A stretch of DNA of 64,000 nucleotides from Pectobacterium aroidearum (GTDB lineage: Bacteria > Pseudomonadota > Gammaproteobacteria > Enterobacterales > Enterobacteriaceae), in the NCBI RefSeq assembly GCF_015689195.1, contig NZ_CP065044.1:4340001-4404000 (forward strand), written 5' to 3'. Positions 37,204 to 46,946 of this stretch are shown one piece after another (the stretch's first letter is position 1; each line of letters starts with the position of its first letter). Position numbers and translations under genes: made by a program. Below the pieces are notes generated by a model that worked only from the letters and a program-made list of their open reading frames with translations, did no database searches and had not been told where the DNA came from.

Positions 37204-37254
37204 AAAAATAAAAACACCCGGCATTATTGGCCTAAAACCAAATATAACCGGGTG
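37204..37254 (-). terminator. Terminator of prfC
   Basis: On the minus strand CACCCGG (37248-37254) pairs with CCGGGTG (37215-37221), followed by TTTTTATTTTT. The loop is long (26 bases) and holds a small inner hairpin (TTGG/CCAA). It lies about 80 bases after the prfC stop. Confidence 0.75.
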
Positions 37255-37335
37255 ATGATTATTTTAACAATGTGGTCACGATGTAAACACCACAGCCACG
37301 TTTATTGTCGTGAAACCGTGGCGTATCGATCAACA

Positions 37336-38925
37336 TTAATGTTCACGCGTTTGGTGGAACGTCACTTCTGGATAGCGTTCCCGCGTCAGGTTCAGGTTCA
37401 CCATCGTCGGTGCCACATAAGCCAGGTTATCCCCGCCATCCAGCGCCAGATGCAGCTCGTTCTTACGCTTAAATTCTTCGAATTTCTTCACATCGCTGCA
37501 TTCAACCCAACGCGCGGTAGAAACGTTTACCGACTCGTAAATCGCCTCAACGTTATATTCGGTTTTCAAACGGGCAACCACCACATCAAACTGTAGTACG
37601 CCGACCGCCCCCACGATAAGATCGTTGTTGGTCAATGGACGGAATACCTGTACCGCGCCTTCCTCAGACAGCTGTACCAACCCTTTCAGCAGTTGTTTCT
37701 GCTTGAGTGGATCGCGCAGGCGGATACGACGGAACAGTTCCGGCGCAAAGTTAGGGATGCCGGTGAATTTCATGTCTTCACCCTGCGTAAACGTATCGCC
37801 AATCTGAATGGTGCCGTGGTTGTGTAACCCAATGATATCGCCCGGATAGGCTTCTTCAATGTGGGAACGGTCACCCGCCATAAAGGTCAACGCATCTGAA
37901 ATCACCACGTCTTTGCCCGTACGAACCTGACGCAACTTCATGCTCTTTTCATATCTCCCGGATACCACGCGCATAAACGCCACGCGGTCACGGTGTTTCG
38001 GGTCCATGTTGGCCTGAATCTTGAACACAAAGCCGGTGAATTTCTCTTCCGCTGCCGTCACTTCGCGGGTATCTGTTTTACGCGGCATCGGCGCAGGCGC
38101 CCAGGCAACTAACCCGTCCAGCATATGGTCAACGCCAAAGTTACCCAACGCCGTACCAAAGAAGACCGGTGTCAGTTCGCCTGCCAGAAACGCGTCCAGC
38201 TCAAATTCGTGCGATGCCCCTTTCACCAGCTCCAGCTCTTCACGCAGCTGTGCAGCCAGCTCTTCGCCAACAGAGGTATCCAGATCCGGGTTATCCAGCC
38301 CTTTAACGATGCGCACTTCCTGAATCGTATGGCCTTTACCAGTCTGATACAGATAGGTTTCATCTTTATAAAGGTGGTACACGCCTTTGAACAATTTACC
38401 GCAGCCAATCGGCCAGGTAATCGGCGCACAGGCAATCTTCAGCTCGCTCTCGACTTCATCCAGCACTTCCATCGGATCGCGGATGTCACGGTCAAGTTTG
38501 TTCATAAACGTCAGAATCGGCGTGTCACGCAGACGCGTGACTTCCATCAGCTTACGCGTACGATCTTCGACCCCTTTTGCAGCGTCGATCACCATCAGGC
38601 AGCAGTCCACTGCCGTCAGCGTACGGTAGGTATCTTCGGAGAAGTCTTCGTGCCCCGGGGTATCCAGCAGGTTAACCAGACATTCACGATAGGGAAACTG
38701 CATCACGGACGTGGTGATGGAGATACCACGCTGCTTTTCCATCTCCATCCAGTCGGATTTTGCATGCTGGTTTGAACCACGCCCTTTTACCGTACCGGCA
38801 GTCTGAATCGCCTGTCCGAACAGCAGGACCTTTTCGGTAATCGTGGTTTTACCGGCATCGGGGTGAGAAATGATAGCGAACGTTCTTCTTTTAGAGACTT
38901 CGCGGGCGTATTCACTTGGAGACAT
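37336..38925 (-). CDS. prfC: Peptide chain release factor 3
   Basis: 529 residues from the ATG at 38925, the same length as E. coli RF3; the frame extends to a GTG at 38952 with no better signal. GTPase motifs: HPDAGKTT (G1), the RGISITTS switch, DTPGHEDF (G3) and NKLDRD (G4). RF3 recycles RF1/RF2 from ribosomes after peptide release. Neighbours osmY and ytjA on the same side match E. coli. Confidence 0.97.
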   Translation of the reverse strand: MSPSEYAREVSKRRTFAIISHPDAGKTTITEKVLLFGQAIQTAGTVKGRGSNQHAKSDWMEMEKQRGISITTSVMQFPYRECLVNLLDTPGHEDFSEDTYRTLTAVDCCLMVIDAAKGVEDRTRKLMEVTRLRDTPILTFMNKLDRDIRDPMEVLDEVESELKIACAPITWPIGCGKLFKGVYHLYKDETYLYQTGKGHTIQEVRIVKGLDNPDLDTSVGEELAAQLREELELVKGASHEFELDAFLAGELTPVFFGTALGNFGVDHMLDGLVAWAPAPMPRKTDTREVTAAEEKFTGFVFKIQANMDPKHRDRVAFMRVVSGRYEKSMKLRQVRTGKDVVISDALTFMAGDRSHIEEAYPGDIIGLHNHGTIQIGDTFTQGEDMKFTGIPNFAPELFRRIRLRDPLKQKQLLKGLVQLSEEGAVQVFRPLTNNDLIVGAVGVLQFDVVVARLKTEYNVEAIYESVNVSTARWVECSDVKKFEEFKRKNELHLALDGGDNLAYVAPTMVNLNLTRERYPEVTFHQTREH

Positions 38926-39225
38926 GATTTTCAGGTTTCTTTTGTTAGCCACCCGGCGTCAGCATCAAGTCAACAACACTCCGATGTCAGATCGTCAGGC
39001 AAAGCGGAAATAAACTATAGCCGGGCATTTTCCCTGATTTAACGTGCAGACACAATCGGTGATGACATAAACAGCAGGTGCAGCACGATGGCCTGGACTC
39101 CCTTCCATTTATCCAGTTCCGAATAGTAACAATAACATATTGAAACATTTGTAAAGAATCGGGTTACCGCTGCCGATAATATTCGGGTCAATATTTAACC
39201 ACTTGATCGCACTTAAGGAGAGAGT
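38926..39225. other. Intergenic region between prfC and an unknown gene
   Basis: About 300 bases with no gene. It holds the prfC promoter on the minus strand and the sigma-28-like promoter of the plus-strand unknown gene, listed separately. Confidence 0.6.
39152..39179 (+). promoter_or_regulatory. Sigma-28 (FliA) type flagellar promoter
   Basis: TAAAGAAT (39152-39159), a 12-base spacer and GCCGATAA (39172-39179). The -10 is a perfect match to the FliA consensus, the -35 matches TAAAG-TTT at 6 of 8, and the spacer is one base longer than the usual 11. Transcription would begin near 39186, about 40 bases before the ATG at 39226, which has AAGGAGAG upstream. Confidence 0.7.
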
Positions 39226-40143
39226 ATGAGCTTGTCTGTAAATAATACGGGTTATAGCAATTCTCAGGCCCAAAGCACCGCGACATCTTCGACTACAGCA
39301 CAGTCAACGACAACAACAAGCAGTGATAGCATACAAATCACCGATCCGATTACCGGAAAGACGGTCACCTTCCCCAACAATATAAAAATTTCTGCGGAAG
39401 CGCTGGCGCGTTTGAAAGAGACAGCAGCCAAGGCTCCACCATCAGACCCCAAAAAAGACGAACCATCGAAAATACCGAGAGACATCTATGCAGACCGTGA
39501 CTTACTAAGGCAGACAGATACCAGTAAGCCGTATGTCAGCAATGAGTTTATGACGGTCTATATTGATGAAATTGGCACGAACGAAATGGCTATAGAAAAT
39601 TGGTCTGGTCATCTCAAAGCCGACAGTGGCATCAGTAAAGAAGCGTTTCTCGGGCTCGTTAAAAAGGCGTTATCTTCGCCACCCGAAGTCAGTCTGTGGA
39701 GCTACACCACCGATAGTATGGAAATCGCGATAACCGCCAATAAGTTAGAAACATTGAAAAATCGCTACGTTGACAGCGATTACCAGAAGAGAGCAGATCT
39801 GGATATTCAGGACTTTATAGAATATAAATCTAATGCCCTGAGTAATCTGGAAAAAAATATTCTGCAAGATGAATATCAGCGCAGCGTCGACGCGGGAGAT
39901 ACCGATAAGGCGAATGCTACGTTTCTGGAACTACAAAAAAACGCGGAAGGCACGTCAACAACCCAACTTCAGCGCCAGCAAATCTTCTCGCGTGCAGCCT
40001 CAACCGATGTTTCTGCCTGGTTCGGTAGCTTTCGCGACTATATTGCTGCCTCTGACTTCGATCGCTATACCAAGAGCGAATACAATTCTATCGTCAGTGA
40101 ATTCTATAATCACTGGTTAGGCTTTCAACTCGCGTTGAAATAG
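39226..40143 (+). CDS. Unknown protein, predicted flagellar class III gene
   Basis: 305 residues, not recognised. AAGGAGAG precedes the ATG. The first 35 residues are almost only Ser, Thr, Gln, Asn and Ala, without a Sec signal; this composition is like substrates of type III or flagellar export (inference). A short beta-like piece (IQITDPITGKTVTFPN) follows, then a Lys/Pro linker near 70-85 and an acidic, mostly helical body with no Cys, no metal motif and no membrane segment. It is inserted between prfC and ytjB, which are near neighbours of the osmY and serB blocks in E. coli, and it is transcribed alone: a hairpin follows its stop. The upstream sigma-28-like promoter suggests expression with flagellin and chemotaxis genes. 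Could be a secreted flagellar or effector-like protein; no function claimed. Confidence 0.7.
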   Translation: MSLSVNNTGYSNSQAQSTATSSTTAQSTTTTSSDSIQITDPITGKTVTFPNNIKISAEALARLKETAAKAPPSDPKKDEPSKIPRDIYADRDLLRQTDTSKPYVSNEFMTVYIDEIGTNEMAIENWSGHLKADSGISKEAFLGLVKKALSSPPEVSLWSYTTDSMEIAITANKLETLKNRYVDSDYQKRADLDIQDFIEYKSNALSNLEKNILQDEYQRSVDAGDTDKANATFLELQKNAEGTSTTQLQRQQIFSRAASTDVSAWFGSFRDYIAASDFDRYTKSEYNSIVSEFYNHWLGFQLALK

Positions 40144-40155
40144 CCACGCCGCCCT

Positions 40156-40180
40156 CCGTACAAACACGGCGTTTGTACGG
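40156..40180. terminator. Hairpin between unknown gene and ytjB
   Basis: CCGTACAAAC and GTTTGTACGG form a perfect 10-bp stem with a 5-base loop, 12 bases after the stop at 40143 and before the convergent ytjB stop at 40198. The T-tract is poor, but position fits a shared terminator. Confidence 0.55.
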
Positions 40181-40197
40181 GGTGGCCGTCAGGCACA

Positions 40198-40893
40198 TCA
40201 GAGGTTTTTTTCTTCTTCGTCCTTTTTCACTGTCGCGCTATCGCTCGTCCGCGTGTCGCTCCCTGCCTCATTTTCTTCTTTCACGGGTGTACTCGCAGTG
40301 AGGAGATAAGGCGATTGTTGCCAACGGGTGCGACGATTCTGCAACAGCGTTCGGGTCAGAATGATGCCGATAGCCAACGACAGCAAAATCATCAGGCGCA
40401 GAATATTGGTGGTGTTGTCTACCTGTCTGGCTTCGGTCGCCAGCACATGGGTGTCTAAGGTGATACGCAGGAAGCCGATAGGACCTTCTTTCCCTTCAAT
40501 CGGCTGCACCAGTTGATGGTTAAAGTAGCTACCGACCCGATTGCCGTCCAGCGCCAGCCGGTCTCGCAGTGGCACCTGCTCACCGACATGCGCCACCAGC
40601 GAACCGTCCTGCTGGTACACGCCAGCATCCAGAATACGGCTGTGATCGGTAAGCTGTTTGAGGATGGTATTAATCTTTTGACTATTATCATCCACGCTGC
40701 CCATCAGCGGAGAAAGGCTGTAAGCCACCTGTCTGGACAGCGTGCGCGCCAGATCTTCAACCTGTTCAGATCGTGCCATCTGGTGACTCAAACTGAAATA
40801 GGACGCCCCTTGCATTAATACCACTAACAGAGCGAGGCAAATCAGCACAATTGCCGTGCGGTGTAGACGAAATTTCACCCGGGCGCGAACCAT
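40198..40893 (-). CDS. ytjB: YtjB/AhpA family membrane protein (Smp)
   Basis: 231 residues. One N-terminal membrane segment (TAIVLICLALLVVLMQGA), a periplasmic domain of about 130 residues with a PAS-like beta core (DAGVYQQDGSLVAHVG, GPIGFLRITLD), a second membrane segment (ILRLMILLSLAIGIILT) and a charged cytoplasmic tail. It is divergent from serB as in E. coli. Function unclear. The acidic Lys/Glu-rich tail is longer than I would expect. Confidence 0.88.
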   Translation of the reverse strand: MVRARVKFRLHRTAIVLICLALLVVLMQGASYFSLSHQMARSEQVEDLARTLSRQVAYSLSPLMGSVDDNSQKINTILKQLTDHSRILDAGVYQQDGSLVAHVGEQVPLRDRLALDGNRVGSYFNHQLVQPIEGKEGPIGFLRITLDTHVLATEARQVDNTTNILRLMILLSLAIGIILTRTLLQNRRTRWQQSPYLLTASTPVKEENEAGSDTRTSDSATVKKDEEEKNL

Positions 40894-41049
40894 GATAATC
40901 CTTACACGATTTGGATACTTTCATGTTGCCAGAAGCGCCGACGATAGGATAGCTTGTTGCCCAGTTTTTGGAGGGATATGTTTGGTCGACGCCACATCCC
41001 TCTTTATCGCACGACTTTATCGCACTACTGCCAGCAGAGGATGTTCTCC

Positions 41050-42027
41050 ATGTCGAATAGTCTGACCTATCGTGATCTCCCTGATGAGATCAACTGTTGG
41101 CCGGGACTGCCATTATCACTGAGCGGTGACGAAGTGATGCCGCTTGACTACCGCGCTGGCGATACCGGCTGGCTTATTTATAGCGACGTCCTCGATAAGA
41201 ACCTGATTTCTCGCTACCAGCGTAAACTGGGCAGCGCGATGGTTATCGTGAGCGCCTGGAACGTGGGCGATTATCAGGTCGTGCGTTTAGCAGGCACGCT
41301 GACGCCACGCGCCACCAAGCTGGCTCATGAACTGGGCATTGATGTCGCGCCCATGCGTAACGCGCCAACGCTGCGTTCACCGGGATTACTGGTAATGGAC
41401 ATGGATTCCACCGCGATTCAGATCGAATGCATTGATGAGATCGCCAAGCTGGCGGGCACCGGCGAGCTGGTTGCAGAAGTCACTGAACGTGCGATGCGCG
41501 GTGAGTTGGATTTTGCCGCTAGCCTGCGTCAGCGCGTGGGAACATTAAAAGGTGCCGACGCTACTATTTTAAAAACGGTACGTAAAACGCTGCCGCTGAT
41601 GCCGGGCCTGCGTAATATGGTTAGCCAGCTTCAGGAAGCAGGCTGGCACGTAGCCATTGCATCAGGCGGGTTTACCTACTTCGCCGATTATTTGCGTGAT
41701 GAGCTAGGTCTGGTCGCCGCCGTTGCCAACGAATTAGGCATGCAAGACGGCAAACTGACCGGCGAAGTTATAGGTCAGATTGTCGATGCGAAATATAAAG
41801 CGACCACGCTGCAACAGCTGGCGGAAAAACTGGAAATTCCGATGCATCAGACCGTTGCCATCGGCGACGGCGCGAACGATCTGCCGATGATCAAGGCTGC
41901 CAGCTTAGGCATTGCCTATCACGCCAAACCGAAGGTCAATGAACAATCTGCGGTGACCATTCGCCATGCCGACCTGACAGGCGTGCTGTGCATTCTCAGT
42001 GGTAGTATGAGACACGAAAAGCGTTAA
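41050..42027 (+). CDS. serB: Phosphoserine phosphatase
   Basis: 325 residues from the ATG at 41050, with GAGG 9 bases upstream; E. coli SerB has 322. The frame extends upstream to 40954 and an ATG at 41041 exists, but the ribosome site fits 41050. HAD motif I MDMDSTAIQIECIDE, motif II ASGGF, and GDGANDLPM late in the protein. It performs the last step of serine synthesis. radA follows after 17 bases, so the two are co-transcribed. Confidence 0.96.
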   Translation: MSNSLTYRDLPDEINCWPGLPLSLSGDEVMPLDYRAGDTGWLIYSDVLDKNLISRYQRKLGSAMVIVSAWNVGDYQVVRLAGTLTPRATKLAHELGIDVAPMRNAPTLRSPGLLVMDMDSTAIQIECIDEIAKLAGTGELVAEVTERAMRGELDFAASLRQRVGTLKGADATILKTVRKTLPLMPGLRNMVSQLQEAGWHVAIASGGFTYFADYLRDELGLVAAVANELGMQDGKLTGEVIGQIVDAKYKATTLQQLAEKLEIPMHQTVAIGDGANDLPMIKAASLGIAYHAKPKVNEQSAVTIRHADLTGVLCILSGSMRHEKR

Positions 42028-42044
42028 TCAGTTGGAGGTGATAC

Positions 42045-43427
42045 GTGGCAAAAGCCGTCAAACGGGCGTTTGTATGTAATGAATGCGGGGCTGATTACCC
42101 GCGCTGGCAAGGGCAGTGCAGCGCCTGCCATGCCTGGAACACCATTACCGAAGTGCGTCTGGCATCGGCGTCAGTATCACGTTTCGACCGCCTCACCGGC
42201 TATGCGGGTGAGAGTGCTGGCGTCAGCCGGGTACAAAAGCTTTCAGAAATCAGCCTTGAAGCCCTGCCCCGTTTTTCTACCGGTTTTCAGGAGTTTGACC
42301 GCGTTTTGGGCGGCGGCGTCGTTCCCGGCAGCGCGATTCTGATCGGCGGTAACCCCGGTGCGGGTAAAAGTACCCTGCTGCTGCAAACGCTCTGCAAGCT
42401 GTCAGAGAATATGAAAACCCTGTACGTCACCGGGGAAGAATCCTTGCAGCAGGTGGCGATGCGGGCACACCGCCTCAATTTACCGACACAGAATCTCAAT
42501 ATGCTGTCGGAAACCAGCATCGAACAGATTTGCCTGATTGCCGAGCAGGAACAGCCGAAGTTGATGGTGATCGACTCCATTCAGGTCATGCATCTCGCCG
42601 ATATTCAATCGTCCCCCGGCAGCGTAGCGCAGGTGCGCGAAACCGCAGCCTACCTGACGCGCTTCGCCAAAACGCGCGGCGTCGCCATCGTCATGGTCGG
42701 CCACGTCACCAAAGATGGCTCGCTCGCCGGACCGAAAGTATTAGAACACTGCATCGACTGCTCCGTGTTGCTGGATGGCGATGCCGATTCGCGCTTCCGC
42801 ACCCTGCGCAGCCATAAAAACCGTTTTGGTGCCGTTAACGAGCTGGGTGTATTCGCGATGACGGAGCAAGGACTACGCGAAGTCAGCAATCCATCGGCGA
42901 TTTTCCTTAGCCGCGGGGACGAAGTGACGTCCGGCAGTTCCGTTATGGTGGTGTGGGAAGGCACGCGCCCGCTGCTGGTCGAGATTCAGGCGCTGGTGGA
43001 TCAATCGATGATGTCGAACCCGCGCCGCGTGGCGGTCGGGCTGGAGCAAAATCGGTTAGCCATACTGCTAGCGGTGCTGCATCGCCACGGCGGCTTGCAG
43101 ATGTCAGATCAGGATGTGTTCGTGAATGTCGTCGGCGGTGTCAAAGTCACCGAAACCAGCGCCGACCTCGCGTTGCTATTATCACTGGTTTCCAGCTTCC
43201 GCGACCGCCCGCTACCACAGGATCTCGTCATCTTCGGTGAGGTCGGTCTGGCAGGCGAAATCCGCCCGGTTCCCAGCGGACAAGAGCGGATTACCGAAGC
43301 CGCCAAGCACGGCTTCAAACGCGCCATCGTTCCTCATGCCAATATGCCGAAGAAAACGCCTGCCAGTATGCAGGTATTCGGCGTGAAAAAGCTGGCCGAC
43401 GCGCTGGCGATCTTAGACGATCTCTAA
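42045..43427 (+). CDS. radA: DNA repair protein RadA
   Basis: 460 residues from a GTG with GGAGGTGATAC upstream; same length as E. coli. N-terminal C4 zinc finger (CNECG ... CSAC), Walker A GGNPGAGKST, the RadA-specific KNRFG motif, and a C-terminal Lon-like domain. RadA is a RecA-like branch-migration ATPase. It is in the serB-radA-nadR order of E. coli. Confidence 0.97.
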   Translation: MAKAVKRAFVCNECGADYPRWQGQCSACHAWNTITEVRLASASVSRFDRLTGYAGESAGVSRVQKLSEISLEALPRFSTGFQEFDRVLGGGVVPGSAILIGGNPGAGKSTLLLQTLCKLSENMKTLYVTGEESLQQVAMRAHRLNLPTQNLNMLSETSIEQICLIAEQEQPKLMVIDSIQVMHLADIQSSPGSVAQVRETAAYLTRFAKTRGVAIVMVGHVTKDGSLAGPKVLEHCIDCSVLLDGDADSRFRTLRSHKNRFGAVNELGVFAMTEQGLREVSNPSAIFLSRGDEVTSGSSVMVVWEGTRPLLVEIQALVDQSMMSNPRRVAVGLEQNRLAILLAVLHRHGGLQMSDQDVFVNVVGGVKVTETSADLALLLSLVSSFRDRPLPQDLVIFGEVGLAGEIRPVPSGQERITEAAKHGFKRAIVPHANMPKKTPASMQVFGVKKLADALAILDDL

Positions 43428-43527
43428 ACGAACCACAGAAAGCCATCTGCCGCTCTTCCCCCCTGTTCACCCTGAGCTAAACAGCGGTGTGAAAGAGTAG
43501 CGGATGTTGCCGTATTCTGTGGTATTT

Positions 43528-43545
43528 TGTTTAGTAAGCTAAACA
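43528..43545. promoter_or_regulatory. Perfect NadR operator before nadR
   Basis: TGTTTA-N6-TAAACA is an exact 18-base NadR box, ending 13 bases before the nadR ATG. The position would block transcription or early elongation, so autoregulation by NadR is predicted. Confidence 0.8.
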
Positions 43546-43558
43546 AGAGTGCTGCATC

Positions 43559-44812
43559 ATGTCATCATTTGATTACCTGAAATCCGCCATTCGGCAGAAG
43601 GGTTGCACCCTACAGCAGGTTGCCGACGCGACCGATATGACCAAAGGCTATCTCAGTCAATTACTTAATGCCAAAATCAAAAGCCCTAGCGCGCAGAAGC
43701 TGGAAGCGCTACATCGCTTTCTTGAACTGGAATTCCCACGCTACGAAAAGAGTATTGGCGTCGTCTTCGGCAAGTTCTATCCGCTACACACCGGCCACAT
43801 TTATCTGATTCAGCGCGCCTGCAGCCAGGTCGATGAACTGCATGTGATTTTAGGTTACGACGAACCGCGTGACCGACTGCTGTTTGAAAACAGCTCGATG
43901 TCGCAGCAGCCCACCGTCAGCGACCGCCTGCGCTGGCTATTGCAGACCTTTAAGTATCAGAAAAATATTCATATTCATGCTTTTAATGAGCAAGGGATGG
44001 AGCCTTACCCGCACGGCTGGGATGTGTGGAGTAAAGGGATTCAGGCGTTCATGCAGGAAAAAAGCATCACGCCCAATTTCGTCTACACCAGCGAAGAACA
44101 GGATGCCCCTCAATACCGTGAGCATTTGGGTATTGAGGCGGTTCTGATCGACCCGCAGCGCTCATTCATGAACATCAGCGGTTCACAGATTCGTCACGAT
44201 CCTTTCCGTTACTGGGACTATATCCCGACCGAGGTGAAGCCGTTCTTTGTGCGTACCGTGGCTATTCTTGGCGGCGAATCCAGCGGTAAATCCACGCTGG
44301 TGAATAAATTGGCCAATATCTTCAATACCACCAGTGCCTGGGAATATGGCCGCGATTACGTGTTCTCTCATCTGGGCGGCGACGAGATGGCGCTGCAATA
44401 TTCCGACTACGACAAGATCGCGCTGGGTCAGGCACAGTACATTGATTTTGCAGTCAAATACGCCAATAAAGTGGCCTTTATCGACACCGATTTCGTCACC
44501 ACGCAGGCATTCTGCAAAAAATATGAAGGTCGTGAACACCCGTTCGTTCAGGCGCTGATCGACGAATACCGTTTCGATCTGGTGATTTTGCTGGAAAATA
44601 ACACGCCGTGGGTGGCCGACGGGCTACGCAGTTTAGGCAGTACTACCGCCCGTTCAGAGTTCCAGAACCTGCTGAAAACGATGCTGGCTGACAATAATAT
44701 CCAGTACGTTTACATCAAAGAGTCAGACTACGATTCGCGCTTCCTGCACTGTGTAGAACTGGTACAGCAGATGCTGGGCCACGATCGCTCGCCCGAACAG
44801 AGCAAAAGCTAG
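43559..44812 (+). CDS. nadR: NadR: NAD repressor / NMN adenylyltransferase / ribosylnicotinamide kinase
   Basis: 417 residues (E. coli about 410). An N-terminal helix-turn-helix (CTLQQVADATDMTKGYLSQL) binds NAD-gene operators, the middle domain has the nucleotidyltransferase motif GKFYPLHTGH, and the C-terminal kinase has Walker A GGESSGKST. A perfect NadR operator lies directly upstream. The stop codon overlaps that of the convergent ygfA gene within one CTAG. Confidence 0.96.
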   Translation: MSSFDYLKSAIRQKGCTLQQVADATDMTKGYLSQLLNAKIKSPSAQKLEALHRFLELEFPRYEKSIGVVFGKFYPLHTGHIYLIQRACSQVDELHVILGYDEPRDRLLFENSSMSQQPTVSDRLRWLLQTFKYQKNIHIHAFNEQGMEPYPHGWDVWSKGIQAFMQEKSITPNFVYTSEEQDAPQYREHLGIEAVLIDPQRSFMNISGSQIRHDPFRYWDYIPTEVKPFFVRTVAILGGESSGKSTLVNKLANIFNTTSAWEYGRDYVFSHLGGDEMALQYSDYDKIALGQAQYIDFAVKYANKVAFIDTDFVTTQAFCKKYEGREHPFVQALIDEYRFDLVILLENNTPWVADGLRSLGSTTARSEFQNLLKTMLADNNIQYVYIKESDYDSRFLHCVELVQQMLGHDRSPEQSKS

Positions 44813-45459
44813 CGCGTGCTCCACTGCCAGTGGCGAGAGGGGGTAATAATTTCCGGCAGCGGAATATCCCAGCTTTCCACTGGCAGCGCGCCAACCTGCT
44901 GACAATCGTGGGCCAAGCCAATCGGGTAAGGCCCGCGAGACATCTGGTTGCGGTACTGCAACGTACGATCGTAAAAACCACCGCCCATTCCAAGCCGCTG
45001 TCCTTGATGATCAAACGCCACCAGCGGCGTCAGCAGGATATCCAGTTGCGGTAACGGCAGCACCTGACGCACGTCCAGACGCGGTTCCATAATTTTCAGA
45101 CGATTGCGTACCAACTCGGTGTCCGGCGCATAGCGCAGGAACAGTAGATGCCCGGCACGAAACGGATGCAGAACCGGCAAATAAACACGCTTTCCCTGTT
45201 GCCACAGCTGTTGAATCAGCGGGGAGGTATCCAGCTCGCCATCAAAGGACAGGAATACCGCGACGCTCTCTGCCCGTATGATTTTCGGGTGTGCCATGAC
45301 GCGCTCACACGCCTGTTGTGCAAATAACGCCTGCTGCTCTGGCGTTAGTAAACGCCGATGTTGCCGCACAGCCTGACGAATCTGCTGACGTGACGCTGTC
45401 GTAGAAGAGAGTGATGTATCGGGAGATGTTGATGAATCAGAAGATGACATGGGCTGCAT
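44809..45459 (-). CDS. ygfA: 5-formyltetrahydrofolate cyclo-ligase
   Basis: 216 residues. Core motifs of the family: FLSFDGELDT, DILLTPLVAFD and LGMGGGFYDR. It converts 5-formyl-THF to methenyl-THF with ATP. A Ser/Thr-rich N-terminal stretch of about 22 residues precedes the conserved part, so the true start could be an internal Met such as residue 4. It lies 29 bases downstream of the 6S RNA 3' end on the same strand, as in E. coli, where the two are co-transcribed. It converges on nadR with a 4-base overlap. Confidence 0.92.
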   Translation of the reverse strand: MQPMSSSDSSTSPDTSLSSTTASRQQIRQAVRQHRRLLTPEQQALFAQQACERVMAHPKIIRAESVAVFLSFDGELDTSPLIQQLWQQGKRVYLPVLHPFRAGHLLFLRYAPDTELVRNRLKIMEPRLDVRQVLPLPQLDILLTPLVAFDHQGQRLGMGGGFYDRTLQYRNQMSRGPYPIGLAHDCQQVGALPVESWDIPLPEIITPSRHWQWSTR

Positions 45460-45488
45460 TCGCCACGGGTCAAGAATAATAAAGAAAG

Positions 45489-45672
45489 GGAATCTCCGAG
45501 ATGCCGCCGCAGGCTGTAACCCTTGAACCCTTGGTTCAAGGTGAACATAACGTCGCAGTCTTAAGGCTTCTCGGACGAACCGAGCGTGCTCACCAACCGC
45601 AGAGCATTACATTCTGTTGGTATGAAATATCGGCTCAGGGGACTGGCCCGCTGACAAACATCTCAGAGAAAT
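45489..45672 (-). ncRNA. ssrS: 6S RNA
   Basis: About 184 nt on the minus strand. Starts ATTTCTCTGAGATG, contains the CCAGTCCCCTGAGCCGATAT block, GGTTGGTGAGCACGCTCGG, GAGAAGCCTTAAGACTGCGA and the 3' part with CCTTGAACCAAGGG, and ends CATCTCGGAGATTCC; these match E. coli 6S RNA closely and the ends pair. 6S RNA sequesters sigma-70 RNA polymerase in stationary phase. It lies between zapA and ygfA, its standard enterobacterial place. The two ends are placed by analogy and may differ by 1-2 bases. Confidence 0.97.
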
Positions 45673-45746
45673 TTTATTCGTTACTCGCGATAAACCTTAG
45701 CACGTCTTATCGCGTAAAAACACCGTACTTTTGTCAAAATACGACG

Positions 45747-46076
45747 TTATTCAAATTGCGCACCCTGGCGTTCTGTGATTCGCCCTTGTTCCAGCAAGGC
45801 CTGTTCGATGGTCTGCTGTAACATACGAATGCGCTGTTCCATATTTGACGCATAATCACGAGTTTTACCCCGCTCCTGCGCCAGTTCATGGCACACATTC
45901 AGCGCGGCAATAAACACCAGTTGCTCAGTGTTCGTGACTCTAGTGCGAACCTTAAGATCTTGCAACCGCTGGTTAAGATCCTCTGCAGCCTGATTCAACG
46001 CATCCTGTTGTTCTGGCGGACAATTCACTCTTAACGAACGGCCAAAAATTTGAATATCTACTGGTTGTGCAGACAT
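45747..46076 (-). CDS. zapA: Cell division protein ZapA
   Basis: 109 residues, as in E. coli. N-terminal FtsZ-binding domain ([19 protein letters not shown]) and a C-terminal coiled coil. It cross-links FtsZ filaments at the division ring. The 6S RNA gene follows on the same strand; ygfB is divergent. Confidence 0.95.
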   Translation of the reverse strand: MSAQPVDIQIFGRSLRVNCPPEQQDALNQAAEDLNQRLQDLKVRTRVTNTEQLVFIAALNVCHELAQERGKTRDYASNMEQRIRMLQQTIEQALLEQGRITERQGAQFE

Positions 46077-46268
46077 ACCACCTTCCTGCCTTTTGTCGTT
46101 CTTGCGCCCGCGTGCCGCATAGCACGAGCATTACCCGTTATACCGGGTTCGTTAAAGCGGGCGCCACTATACATAGCCGAGATCTAAGATACAAGCCCTT
46201 TCTGGTATCGAAAGGGAGCTTGGTGGTAGCATAGCACGAACCAATCCAGCCAACGATGACGAATCCGC

Positions 46269-46856
46269 ATGTCTATAGAGAATACGTTTCCCGCCTATGA
46301 AGGCCTTGACCAACTGCTTCACCAACAGCAAGTCGCGCTGACCGCGGCAGAAATGCACGGTTTGATCAGTGGGATGCTGTGTGGTGGAAACCATGACGAC
46401 AGTTGGAGAACGCTGGTTTTTGAACTGACAAATGAAGGCATGGCGTTTACCCAAACGCTGTCGCAACCGCTTCTGGACCTGTATCAGGCCACACGTGAAG
46501 CGCTGGAAAATGATGGCTTTCTGTTCCAGCTTTTCCTGCCTGACGACTCACAAGATGAAGTGAGCGTCTTCGATCGCGCCGACGCGCTGGCAGGCTGGGT
46601 CAACCACTTCCTGCTTGGGCTGGGCGTGGTTCAGCCACAGTTGAACAAAGCCAAAGGCGAACTGAAAGAAGCCATCGAAGATTTACGCAACATCGCCCAG
46701 CTTGGCTACGACGAAGATGAAGATCAGGAAGAGCTGGAGCAATCGCTGGAAGAAGTGATTGAGTATGTTCGTGTTTCTGCCATTTTGTGCCATAACGAAT
46801 TTACCAGCCAACGCGTCGCGACTGCACCCGAACAACAAAAACCGACGCTGCATTGA
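46269..46856 (+). CDS. ygfB: UPF0149 family protein YgfB
   Basis: 195 residues. UPF0149 (YgfB/YecA) pattern: [25 protein letters not shown], and an acidic [15 protein letters not shown] stretch before the C-terminus. Always next to pepP and ubiH in enterobacteria; biochemical role not established in enterobacteria. Divergent from zapA, and 90 bases before pepP. Confidence 0.92.
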   Translation: MSIENTFPAYEGLDQLLHQQQVALTAAEMHGLISGMLCGGNHDDSWRTLVFELTNEGMAFTQTLSQPLLDLYQATREALENDGFLFQLFLPDDSQDEVSVFDRADALAGWVNHFLLGLGVVQPQLNKAKGELKEAIEDLRNIAQLGYDEDEDQEELEQSLEEVIEYVRVSAILCHNEFTSQRVATAPEQQKPTLH

Positions 46857-46946
46857 TGGCTTATGCCAGGCAACCTTAATGCAGAACATGCCTTATTAAG
46901 AGCGGAAGGGAAAGGTAACCGCACGGACTACTTTCAGGAGCAGGTG

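Noticed and set aside
46863-46946. 28-codon N-terminal extension of pepP
   Set aside because: The ATG at 46947 has AGGAG and gives exactly the E. coli PepP length.
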